Assembly (NCBI GenBank): GCA_014650415.1
Contig: BMUX01000004.1
Span: 372,001 to 436,000, forward strand
Length of the DNA stretch: 64,000 nt
Direction: 5' to 3'
DNA from: Streptomyces spiroverticillatus
GTDB taxonomy: Bacteria; Actinomycetota; Actinomycetes; Streptomycetales; Streptomycetaceae
The notes beneath the pieces were generated by a model. That model made no database searches. It was not told the origin of the DNA and was given only the letters and a program-made list of their open reading frames with translations. Below, in pieces: positions 9,243-16,858 of the stretch. The stretch's first letter is position 1, and each line of letters starts with the position of its first letter. Made by a program: the position numbers and the translations under genes.

Positions 9243-10033
9243 GCAGGCCCCCGGCCACCCGTTTGTTCATAGCAGGGGGTTCCAGCGCCACCACTCGCGA
9301 GATCAGCCGAATACCCATGCTGGGCTGGGGTCAGGTCCTCCCCCTCTTCCTCACTCCTGATGTCGAGGTGGTCAACTGCGCCCGTGCAGGTGCCAGTACC
9401 CGTACGTTCATCGAACGTGGTCGACTCAACTGGATACGGGAAGAAATCGCACCTAACGACTTCCTTCTCCTCTCCTTCGGCTTGAACGACTGCAAGCCGG
9501 AGGAATACTTGAATTCCGAGCCGTTCGGCACCTTCCAGGACTACCTGCGGCAGTTCATTGACACCGCACGCGAGCGCCACGCCCATCCCGTACTCGTCAC
9601 TCCACATGAGCGCCGTACTTTCGACACTCATGGGAACCTCCGCCATGCCATCGGCGACTACGTCATGGCGACACGGGAATTGGGCGCCGAGACGTCCACC
9701 CCTGTCATCGACATGTACGAGCGCAGCCTCGCCTGGTGGCGTCAGCTCGGTCCCGACGTGTCCAAGGAGTATTTCCTCCACCTGGGTCCGGACGAGCACC
9801 CCAACTACCCGGAAGGCATTGACGACATCACGCACCTGCGCCCCCCAGGTGCCCTGACCTGCGCACGGTTCATAGCCCGCGCGCTCGCCAAGGAACGGAT
9901 CCTGCCCAGTCAGTGGGTGACCGGGCTGGACCCGAATCGACAGTTCGACCCCAAGGAGCTGGGTTGGGTCGATGACGATACCCACGCGGCCCTGGTGAAA
10001 TCTCGTACCAAGAGAATGCGGAGCACGCTGTGA
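9239..10033 (+). CDS. SGNH/GDSL-family hydrolase (rhamnogalacturonan acetylesterase-like)
   Basis: The 264-residue protein overlaps the galE stop (ATGA). SGNH blocks are visible: block I is modified to AGGSSAT near residue 12; block II glycine is in CARAGAST; block III is SFGLNDCKP; and the block V Asp/His region falls at DITHLRPPGA. Family members deacetylate polysaccharides. No signal peptide is obvious, so it may be cytoplasmic, or it may be an acyl-modification enzyme for a sugar precursor. Codon use looks somewhat less GC-biased than in galE. Placement between galE and an LCP ligase suggests it edits an O-acetyl group on the polymer or its precursor. Confidence 0.7.
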   Translation: MSRPPATRLFIAGGSSATTREISRIPMLGWGQVLPLFLTPDVEVVNCARAGASTRTFIERGRLNWIREEIAPNDFLLLSFGLNDCKPEEYLNSEPFGTFQDYLRQFIDTARERHAHPVLVTPHERRTFDTHGNLRHAIGDYVMATRELGAETSTPVIDMYERSLAWWRQLGPDVSKEYFLHLGPDEHPNYPEGIDDITHLRPPGALTCARFIARALAKERILPSQWVTGLDPNRQFDPKELGWVDDDTHAALVKSRTKRMRSTL

Positions 10034-10749
10034 ACCACTTGATCACTCGTGCCAGTGCGATCAGGCCCGGTTCGGCCCCCCTCGCTGCACACGTCACTCT
10101 CACCTCCGACTGCTCCGCCCCGGGCCCTCTCGCTCCAGGAAGCACCGTCGAGTTCGAGCTCAGCCTGACCACCGAGGGTGAGGGGCACCGCTATTTCGGC
10201 TACCTGATGACCGACTCATTCGTCCGTGTCGCCGATGTGATGGACGACGGCGGGCTCAAACTCCTTGCGTCCCAAGACCGGTATGCCCTCTCGGCAGGGC
10301 CGGGTGAGAGCACGACTGCGACCTTCCGACTGCGGATACACGACGCTCCCGGTGATGCCGTGCTGGCTCCGGCGCTCCGGGCGGGCCTCATCGACTCCCC
10401 CGGCGTGAACCTGACGCACAGCACCCACTCGATCGTCCAGGAGCGCTACCGCGTCACCGCGCTGCCCCCTCAAGGGCGGAAGCTGGTCGTACCGCCCGGT
10501 ACCACCGTGTCCGTCGGTCACCTCACCGACGGGCTGCCCCAGGGCGTACGTCTCGTAGGCGTGGGGAGCGCCGGCCACGGCCTGGTCACCATCGCGACGG
10601 ACGACTCCGTCGTGTACGCACCGGACCACGGCTACCGGGGCTACGACAAGATCCCGTACAGCCTGCGGACCGGAAACGGCAGCACGGTGCGCGGACAGGT
10701 CACGCTCTTCGTCGGGGACCTCCACTCGGTTCCGGGGGTGCTCGCCTGA
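10030..10749 (+). CDS. Hypothetical protein with C-terminal Ig/cadherin-like repeat
   Basis: The 239-residue protein starts at GTG 10030 (GTGA overlap with the esterase) and its stop shares a base with the LCP start. I do not recognise the N-terminal 140 residues, which look beta-rich. The last 80 residues follow the pattern of tandem Ig-like/cadherin repeats of bacterial surface proteins: a VGHLTDGLP opening, GLVTIATDDSVVYAPDHGY, then YDKIPYSLRTGNG and VRGQVTLFV. No signal peptide or membrane segment is seen, so localisation is unclear. Strict coupling to galE, esterase and LCP genes implies a polymer-related job, perhaps an accessory to the esterase. Confidence 0.6.
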   Translation: MNHLITRASAIRPGSAPLAAHVTLTSDCSAPGPLAPGSTVEFELSLTTEGEGHRYFGYLMTDSFVRVADVMDDGGLKLLASQDRYALSAGPGESTTATFRLRIHDAPGDAVLAPALRAGLIDSPGVNLTHSTHSIVQERYRVTALPPQGRKLVVPPGTTVSVGHLTDGLPQGVRLVGVGSAGHGLVTIATDDSVVYAPDHGYRGYDKIPYSLRTGNGSTVRGQVTLFVGDLHSVPGVLA

Positions 10750-11795
10750 TGGCCCGTTCGATCACGAAGAAGCAGCGCACCCGCGGCCAACGCATACGTC
10801 GCGCCCTGTGCTGGGTCCTCGCCGGTGTTGTTGTCGTCGGTGGTGGGGTCGGGTACTGGGCGTACTCGCGGCTCGACGGGAATCTCAGCAACGTCGACAT
10901 CGATGCCGCCCTCGGGGGCGACCGGCCCGGGAAGGATGCGCGGGGGGCGCAGAATCTGCTGGTGCTCGGGTCGGATTCGCGCAGTGGGGGCAACAAGGGG
11001 CTGGCCGGTGGGGACACCGGTGGGACCGCGCGGTCGGACACCGCGATGGTGGTGCACATTCCCGAGGGGCGGAAGCGGGCGACCGCGGTGAGCATTCCGC
11101 GGGACACCCTGGTCAGTCGGCCCGCGTGTGCGAAGAGCGGTGGTGGGGAACTGCCTTCGGCGCAGCGGGTGATGTTCAACTCCGTGTACACGGCCGGGGG
11201 GCCGGCGTGTGTGGTGAAGACCGTGGAGGCGATGTCGGGGATCCGGATGGATCACTACGTCGAGATCGACTTCGCGGGGTTCAAGGAGCTGGTGGACGCG
11301 CTGGGCGGGGTCACCGTGACCACCGAGCGGGCCATCGACGACAAGCAGAGCGGTCTGAAGCTGGCGGCGGGGACGCACCGGCTGGACGGGACGCAGTCGC
11401 TGGCCTTCGTTCGGACGCGGCACGGGATCGGTGACGGGAGTGACCTGGGGCGGATCGGGCTGCAGCAGAAGTTCATCCTGGCGCTGCTGGCGGAGGTCGA
11501 GCGGCAGGACGTGCTGGGCAGCCCGACGAAGCTGTTCAAGGTGGCCGACGCCGCCACGAAGGCGCTGACGACCGACTCCGGCATCGGTTCGCTGACCGGT
11601 CTCGCCGGGTTCGCGAAGAGCCTGCGGGGACTGGATGCCGGGACGATGGAGACGGTCATGCTTCCGGTCGCCTACGACAAGGCCGACCCGAATCGTGTCG
11701 TCGCCGCCGAGCCGCAGGCCGGGGAGTTGTGGGACGCGCTCCGGGCCGGACGGGCCGTTCCCGCCTCGGCGAAGAAGTCGCCCGCGGGCGGGTAG
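10749..11795 (+). CDS. LCP (LytR-CpsA-Psr) family glycopolymer transferase
   Basis: The 348-residue protein has a basic N-terminus and one transmembrane helix at about 20-42, then an extracytoplasmic LCP domain. Hallmarks are LLVLGSDSR, SDTAMVVHIP, AVSIPRDTLV, the FNSVYTAGGPACVVKTVE segment, and late arginines in LAFVRTRHGIGDGSDLGRI. LCP enzymes move undecaprenyl-phosphate-linked glycopolymers (teichoic acids, capsules, arabinogalactan) onto peptidoglycan. It ends the galE operon (TGATG overlap), making this operon the export-side counterpart of the divergent TagF operon. The acceptor and polymer are not determinable here. Confidence 0.9.
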   Translation: MARSITKKQRTRGQRIRRALCWVLAGVVVVGGGVGYWAYSRLDGNLSNVDIDAALGGDRPGKDARGAQNLLVLGSDSRSGGNKGLAGGDTGGTARSDTAMVVHIPEGRKRATAVSIPRDTLVSRPACAKSGGGELPSAQRVMFNSVYTAGGPACVVKTVEAMSGIRMDHYVEIDFAGFKELVDALGGVTVTTERAIDDKQSGLKLAAGTHRLDGTQSLAFVRTRHGIGDGSDLGRIGLQQKFILALLAEVERQDVLGSPTKLFKVADAATKALTTDSGIGSLTGLAGFAKSLRGLDAGTMETVMLPVAYDKADPNRVVAAEPQAGELWDALRAGRAVPASAKKSPAGG

Positions 11796-11811
11796 GCCGC
11801 GTCCGGGAGGG

Positions 11812-13020
11812 TCAGACCCGCACCCACGCCGCCAGCGACAGGCCCTTTTCGTCCGTGCGCTGGCGCGCGACGTGCAGGGTGCCGTCCGTGGCGATGACTG
11901 CCATCACGACCCGGTTCGTCGCGTCGAGGGCCAGGGCGGGCGGGCCCAGGCACTCCGGGCCCGTCAGGGACCACCACAGGCCCTCCGGCTCGGCCAATGT
12001 GCGGCATGCTGCCAGGGCCGGGCGGCCGGTGGTGGTGCGGTGGGCCAGGATCGTGCAGTCGTGGCCGTCTATCGGGGCGCGGAGGGCCGCAAGGGGGGTG
12101 TGCGGGGTCGGTTCGGTGCCGCGCAGGGGGGTGAGGGGGTGGTCCGGGTCCGGGTCCGGGTCCGGGTCCGGGCCCGTTCGGTGGGCGCAGAGGGTCGCGA
12201 TTGTGGTGGGGGCCGGTGCCGGGGGGCCGTCCGTCGGCAGGGTGCCGTCCGACGGCGGAGTGCCGTCCGTCGGCGGGGCGTCGTCCGTGGGCTCGGTCAG
12301 GGGGACCTGGCCGTAGTAGGTCAGCTCGTTCTCGGTCGTCTCCAGGCCCGTGACCGTGCCCTCCGAGGCGTCGAAGGGGAGGGGGGCCGGCGGGGAGAAG
12401 GGCGCGCCCCGGTCCGGTTGGGTCCAGCGGGTGGTGTGGCCCTGGTTGGTCGTCGCCAGCAGTTCGATCAGGCCCGCGTCCGTGGTCGTCGCCGTCAGGG
12501 GCTGTCCGCAGCCGACGCCGCGCAGGTCCTTCCACTCCTCCCACTTGCCGTTGGCCGCCTGGCGGCGCAGCAGCACCCCGCCGTAGCCGTTGCGTACGAA
12601 GACGTGGACCGCGCCCGAACCGTCCACGGCCACCGTCGGGGCGCCCATGCGCGCCACCCGTGCCGGGTCCGGGTACGTACGCGTACCCAGCGAGGACCAG
12701 GCGCCCAGCGGGCGGCCCGACTGGTACTGCGTCGCGTGCAGGTACTCCGCCTCGGTGTCCTTGCGCTGCCTGCGGCCCACGACGTGCACGAAGCCGTCCG
12801 TGCCCTGCGCGATCGTCAGGCCGGTCAGCTCCAGCGCCGGAAAGACCTCCGGGCCCTTCCAGTCCGGTCCGCCCGGGCGGGTCTCGGTCCAGCGCAGCAG
12901 GGCGCCGTCGGCCACTCCGTACGCACTGAGGCGTCCGTCCTTGCCGCGCACCATCCAGCTGCGGCCCGCCACCGGGCCGGACGCCGGTCTCCCGGTGCCC
13001 TCCGTACTCCCCAGCCCCAT
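11812..13020 (-). CDS. Hypothetical beta-propeller/lectin-like protein
   Basis: The 402-residue frame from ATG 13020 contains repeated blocks around RxDGR/W motifs (SWMVRGKDGRLSAYG, DGFVHVVGRRQ, GAVHVFVRNGYGG, GLIELLATTNQGHTTRW). This resembles tachylectin/PLL-type propellers that bind sugars, though I cannot name a family with certainty. Residues in the middle form a low-complexity linker (PPTDG repeats and a DP repeat). The frame extends further upstream to 13473, but that part overlaps the divergent NYN gene and is judged non-coding. The gene converges on the LCP gene with a 16-bp gap. No signal peptide is evident. Confidence 0.6.
   Translation of the reverse strand: MGLGSTEGTGRPASGPVAGRSWMVRGKDGRLSAYGVADGALLRWTETRPGGPDWKGPEVFPALELTGLTIAQGTDGFVHVVGRRQRKDTEAEYLHATQYQSGRPLGAWSSLGTRTYPDPARVARMGAPTVAVDGSGAVHVFVRNGYGGVLLRRQAANGKWEEWKDLRGVGCGQPLTATTTDAGLIELLATTNQGHTTRWTQPDRGAPFSPPAPLPFDASEGTVTGLETTENELTYYGQVPLTEPTDDAPPTDGTPPSDGTLPTDGPPAPAPTTIATLCAHRTGPDPDPDPDPDHPLTPLRGTEPTPHTPLAALRAPIDGHDCTILAHRTTTGRPALAACRTLAEPEGLWWSLTGPECLGPPALALDATNRVVMAVIATDGTLHVARQRTDEKGLSLAAWVRV
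12141..12176. repeat. Hexanucleotide tandem repeat (GGTCCG) within the propeller-like gene
   Basis: Six tandem GGTCCG units (the last is GGCCCG) encode an alternating Asp-Pro run in the linker of the minus-strand protein. The unit is in frame, so copy-number change would alter linker length only. Confidence 0.8.
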
Positions 13021-13144
13021 TGCCGCCGCCCTGCCTTCCGCGCATATCCGATCGTGTGTGGGAATCGCGCATGTGAAACGTTCATGTATTCGAGCCAAGG
13101 ATAGGTGGCGGGTCCGACAGTGGCCTCCGTGGGACGCTGGCCCC

Positions 13145-13549
13145 ATGACGTCCGTGCCTCCCGTGCCTCCCGCCCCGCTGCCCCTGCTCGTCGTCGACGC
13201 GGCGAACGTCGTGGGATCCGTGCCGGACGGCTGGTGGAAGGACCGGCACGGGGCCGCCGAGCGGCTGCGGGACCGGCTGCCGGTGTACGCCGAGGAGGGA
13301 GTCGCCGGGCGGCCGGGGCCGGTCGAAGTGGTGCTCGTCGTCGAGGGCGCGGCCAAGCGGGTGGAGTCCGTGCCCGGCGTACGGGTCGTCGCCGCTTCCG
13401 GCAGTGGGGACGACCGCATCGTCGAGGTCGTCGCCGCCCGCGAGCCCGCCGAACGGGACTGCGTCGTCGTCACCGCCGACCGCGAGCTGCGCCGCCGGGT
13501 CGAGGCGTACGGCGCGGAGTGCGTGGGGCCTCGTACCGTACGAGGTTGA
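13145..13549 (+). CDS. NYN/PIN-like domain protein (putative RNase)
   Basis: The 134-residue protein from ATG 13145 fits one small NYN domain. LLVVDAANVVGS gives the first acidic motif, ASGSGDDRIVEVV the central SxDD motif, and CVVVTADRELRRRVEAYG the C-terminal TxD-x-x-L motif. NYN and PIN proteins use clustered acidic residues to bind metal and cut RNA; activity here is inferred. The frame continues upstream to 12590 but overlaps the divergent gene, and the Met next to the domain is the natural start. The neighbouring gene on the right is convergent, 37 bp away. Confidence 0.75.
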   Translation: MTSVPPVPPAPLPLLVVDAANVVGSVPDGWWKDRHGAAERLRDRLPVYAEEGVAGRPGPVEVVLVVEGAAKRVESVPGVRVVAASGSGDDRIVEVVAAREPAERDCVVVTADRELRRRVEAYGAECVGPRTVRG

Positions 13550-13585
13550 GTGCGGGGTTGAGTACGGGGCTGAGCGTGCCCGAGA

Positions 13586-15004
13586 TCAGCGTGCGCGTGC
13601 GTACAGGACCGCCCCGTCCACCGTCGCCACCCGCTCGTACCCCTCCTCCAGGATGCGCCGCAGCGTCGGCATCCGGTCCGGGGCGTACGGCTTGCCCCGG
13701 GAGTCGTCGACGATCAGGGGCGGGCGCGTCCGGGCGATTTCGGCCCGGAAGACCGGCCAGCTGCCCTCGACTCCGTACCGCTCCCCCACCCGGGTGCCGG
13801 TGCGGCCGCCGCTGAAGTTCGTGAGGAGGCCGGCGGTCAGGTAGCGGCTGGCGGGGGTGCGGTCGGCCAGCCAGTACGTCTCGGGGTGCATGCCCCAGAT
13901 CAGGACGGGGTCGGTGGCGGACGTACGGGCGCGGATGGCGTCGGCGAGGCGCTGGGCGTGCGCGAGTTCGGGGCGCGGGGCGAGGAAGCCCCAGGTCAGG
14001 AAGAGTGCGCAGGTGCAGGCGAGGGCGGTGAGCGCGCCGGTGGTCCAGCGGCGGGGCAGGGCGTGCAGGGCGGCCGTGCCGAGCAGGGCGAGCGGCGGCA
14101 TCAGCTGGAGGTAGTAGTGGCCGAAGAAGTGGAATCCGGTCATGACGGCCACGGCGGAGGCCGCGAGCCACAGCCAGAGGTCCGCACTGGGTGCCCTCCA
14201 CCGTCGTACGAGCGGAACCAGCAGGCCCAGACAGGCGGCGGCCAGGATGCCCGCGTTGCCGAGCCCCCGGCCGAGCGCGTACAGCCCCGAGCCGGTCAGG
14301 TCCGCGTACGAACCGGAACCCGTGACCACCCAGAAGAGGAAGCGGGAGGGGCCGGTGAGGAGGGCCACGGCGGCGACGGGGACGACGAAGCCCGCGACGG
14401 TACGGGTCAGGGCCTGCGCCCGTCTCGACGCGCTCCAGGCGAGCCACAGCGCCGGGAGGAGCACCGCCCCGCCGGTCTGCTTGGCCAGGAAGGCACCGGC
14501 GGCGGCCGCCCCCGCCCAGGCCCAGAGACGGCGGTCGGCGCACCACATGGCGAGGGCGGTCAAGGGCAGGGCGAAGAGGCCGAAGGAAGCGGCCTGGGTG
14601 TCCTCGGGGTGCAGCCCGGCGGAGATCAGCAGGAAGCCCGTCCCCGCCACCGCCCCGGAGAGGTCGCCCCACCTGCGGCGGGCCAGCGAGGCGAGGAGGG
14701 CGGCGGTGGCGAAGAGGGCCAGGACCGCGAGGACCTTGAGCGGAACGAGGGAGCGGTCGCCGAAGAGGCCGAGGGCGGCTTCGTACAGCCAGGGGACGAG
14801 GGGCGGCTTGCGGTCGACGACGGTGTCGTACAGGACCCCGCCTGCTGCAAGCTGGCGTGCCTGGACGGCGAGGAAGCCCTCGTCCGGGTTCCAGAGGGGG
14901 TGGAGGAAGGAGGGGAGGCGGGTGAGCGCGGCGAGGAGCAGCAGCCCGGGCAGGAGCCGTCGCCAGTAGGGGTACGGGGTCGGGGGCGCGGGCTCGACGA
15001 GCAT
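13586..15004 (-). CDS. GT39-type glycosyltransferase (ArnT/PMT-like membrane protein)
   Basis: The 472-residue polytopic protein begins with a membrane helix, then LTRLPSFLHPLWNPDEGFLA. The Asp-Glu pair matches the catalytic DE motif in the first external loop of PMT/ArnT enzymes. VVDRKPPLVPW is the conserved RKPP loop. About ten further hydrophobic helices follow, and the C-terminal external region has IWGMHPETYWLADR. The family transfers sugars from polyprenyl-phosphate donors to proteins or lipids outside the membrane. The specific acceptor is unknown. It stands alone on the minus strand, downstream of the permease gene and its terminator. Confidence 0.8.
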   Translation of the reverse strand: MLVEPAPPTPYPYWRRLLPGLLLLAALTRLPSFLHPLWNPDEGFLAVQARQLAAGGVLYDTVVDRKPPLVPWLYEAALGLFGDRSLVPLKVLAVLALFATAALLASLARRRWGDLSGAVAGTGFLLISAGLHPEDTQAASFGLFALPLTALAMWCADRRLWAWAGAAAAGAFLAKQTGGAVLLPALWLAWSASRRAQALTRTVAGFVVPVAAVALLTGPSRFLFWVVTGSGSYADLTGSGLYALGRGLGNAGILAAACLGLLVPLVRRWRAPSADLWLWLAASAVAVMTGFHFFGHYYLQLMPPLALLGTAALHALPRRWTTGALTALACTCALFLTWGFLAPRPELAHAQRLADAIRARTSATDPVLIWGMHPETYWLADRTPASRYLTAGLLTNFSGGRTGTRVGERYGVEGSWPVFRAEIARTRPPLIVDDSRGKPYAPDRMPTLRRILEEGYERVATVDGAVLYARAR

Positions 15005-15063
15005 GGGGCCAAGTTATCCGGCGCGGGATGCGGGGCCCCTTCGGGGGCGCGGGGAAAGAAGAG

Positions 15064-15101
15064 GGGCGGGTCCGCGGCCCCGTGGGACCGCGGACCCGCC
15101 C
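15064..15101 (-). terminator. Hairpin terminator of the amino-acid permease gene
   Basis: A perfect 14-bp stem (15064-15077 with 15088-15101) with a 10-nt loop lies 18 bp beyond the permease stop. There is no T-run. Confidence 0.65.
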
Positions 15102-15118
15102 TCGGGGCGCGCGGGAGG

Positions 15119-16678
15119 TTACTTCGGCGCGGCGGCCGTCGACTTGCCCAGCTTGCTGTTCCGCCTGCCGTACACGAAGTACACCGCCACCCCGATCAGC
15201 ATCCACACCCCGAACCGCAGCCACGTCTCCGCCGGCAGGTTCAGCATCAGCCACAGCGAGGCCAGGACCGACAAGGCCGGGATCAGCGGGACCAGCGGGG
15301 TCTTGAAGGAGCGGGGCAGGTCGGGGCGCTTGCGGCGGAGGATGACGACGCCGACGGCGACCACGACGAAGGCGAAGAGGGTGCCGATGTTGACCAGCTC
15401 GGCGAGTTCATCGATGGAGGTGAAGCCCGCGACGACCGCGACCAGGGCACCCAGCAGGATGGTGGAGCGGTACGGGGTGCCGAAGCGCGGGTGGACCTGC
15501 GAGAAGGTCTTCGGGAGGAGGCCGTCGCGGCTCATCGCGAAGAAGACCCGGGACTGGCCGAGGAGCAGGATCATGCAGACGGAGGTCAGGCCGACGGCCG
15601 CGCCGAAGCTGATCAGGCCCGCCCAGAAGGGGTGCCCGACGGATTTGAAGGCGTCGGCGAGCGGGGCGTCCGTGGAGAGGTCGCTGTATTTCTGCATGCC
15701 GGTGACGACCACCGACACCGCCACGTAGAGCAGTGTGCAGATGATCAGGGAGCCGAGGATGCCGCGCGGTACGTCGCGCTGCGGGAGCTTGGTCTCCTCG
15801 GCGGCGGTGGCGACGATGTCGAAGCCGATGAAGGCGAAGAAGACGACGGCCGCCGCCGTGAAGATGCCCATCACGCCGAAGCTGGTCGGGGTGAAGCCGA
15901 AGAGGAGCTGGACGAGCGGGGCGGTGAGGCCGCTGCCGCCTTCCGTCTCCACGGTGGGGGGAACGAAGGGCTTGTAGTTGGCACCGGTGATGAAGAAGGC
16001 GCCGACGATGATGACCAGCAGGACGACGGTGACCTTGATGCCGACGATGACGCTGGTCACGCGGGAGGAGAGCTTCATTCCGGCGACCAGGATCGCGGTG
16101 ATGACGAGCACCAGGATGCAGGCCAGCAGGTCGAAGCCGAATTTGCCGTCGTGGGTGCCGGAGAGGAAGTCCGGCAGGTTGATGCCCGCCGTGTCCAGCA
16201 GTGAGCGCATGTAGCCGGACCAGCCGACCGCCACCACCGCACAGCCGAGCGCCAGTTCCAGGACGAGGTCCCAGCCGATGATCCAGGCGGGCAGCTCGCC
16301 GAGGGACGCGTAGGAGAAGGTGTACGCCGATCCCGCGACCGGCACGGTCGAGGCGAACTCGGCGTAACAGAGGGCGGCCAGTCCGCAGACCACGCCGGCG
16401 ACCACGAAGGCCAGGGCGACCGAGGGGCCGGCCGTCTCCTTCGCGATCTTGCCGGTGAGGACGAAGATGCCGGTGCCGATGATGACGCCGACGCCGAAGA
16501 CCGTGAGGTCGAGGGCGGAGAGGGACTTCTTGAGCGCGTGCTCCGGTTCCTCGGTGTCGCGGATGGACTGCTCGACCGTCTTCGTCCGGAAGACTCCCTG
16601 CTGCCTGCCGACGCTGTCCTGCCTGGCGGCGCCGCCCTGCCTGCTGTCCCCTGATGATCCTTGGTGTTCCGTGCTCAC
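15119..16678 (-). CDS. APC-family amino-acid permease (cationic amino-acid transporter-like)
   Basis: The 519-residue protein starts at GTG 16678, 8 nt after a full GGAGG ribosome binding site. After a polar 60-residue N-terminus, GVGVIIGTGIFVLTGKIA is the signature first helix of APC transporters. About twelve membrane segments follow, with GFDIVATAAEE in the helix 6 region and GVVILRRKRPDLPRSFKTP near the end. These transporters import amino acids with a cation or exchange them. Substrate is not certain; the CAT/YfnA subgroup usually takes arginine or other cationic or branched amino acids. It is a single-gene unit followed by a hairpin. Confidence 0.88.
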   Translation of the reverse strand: MSTEHQGSSGDSRQGGAARQDSVGRQQGVFRTKTVEQSIRDTEEPEHALKKSLSALDLTVFGVGVIIGTGIFVLTGKIAKETAGPSVALAFVVAGVVCGLAALCYAEFASTVPVAGSAYTFSYASLGELPAWIIGWDLVLELALGCAVVAVGWSGYMRSLLDTAGINLPDFLSGTHDGKFGFDLLACILVLVITAILVAGMKLSSRVTSVIVGIKVTVVLLVIIVGAFFITGANYKPFVPPTVETEGGSGLTAPLVQLLFGFTPTSFGVMGIFTAAAVVFFAFIGFDIVATAAEETKLPQRDVPRGILGSLIICTLLYVAVSVVVTGMQKYSDLSTDAPLADAFKSVGHPFWAGLISFGAAVGLTSVCMILLLGQSRVFFAMSRDGLLPKTFSQVHPRFGTPYRSTILLGALVAVVAGFTSIDELAELVNIGTLFAFVVVAVGVVILRRKRPDLPRSFKTPLVPLIPALSVLASLWLMLNLPAETWLRFGVWMLIGVAVYFVYGRRNSKLGKSTAAAPK

Positions 16679-16800
16679 CGCAGCACCTCCGCCGATCGGC
16701 TGTCCCCACCTCTGGGTGGAGGGTCACCGCAATCATCGTGATCATTCGTGCGGGTCCGCGACCGTGCGAACGGCTTTTCACCCGATGGGGCGAATGTACG

Positions 16801-16837
16801 AAAAAGTCCGGGCCGGAGGTTTCCCTCCGGCCCGGAC
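16801..16837 (-). terminator. Rho-independent terminator of dxs
   Basis: A perfect 14-bp stem (16806-16819 with 16824-16837) with a TTTC loop is followed, in the minus-strand direction, by five T residues. This is the best intrinsic terminator in the window, 22 bp after the dxs stop. Confidence 0.9.
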
Positions 16838-16858
16838 ACAGACTGCGTCAGCGCGCCA

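Noticed and set aside
13021..13473. N-terminal extension of the propeller-like protein, and a second overlapping frame at 11672-13072
   Set aside because: The extension overlaps the NYN gene, which has clear motifs. The second frame lacks any repeat motif and has poor codon pattern.
13886..16204. 772-residue open frame on the plus strand
   Set aside because: It is antisense to the GT39 and permease genes, and its translation is Glu/Gly/Asp/Arg low complexity.
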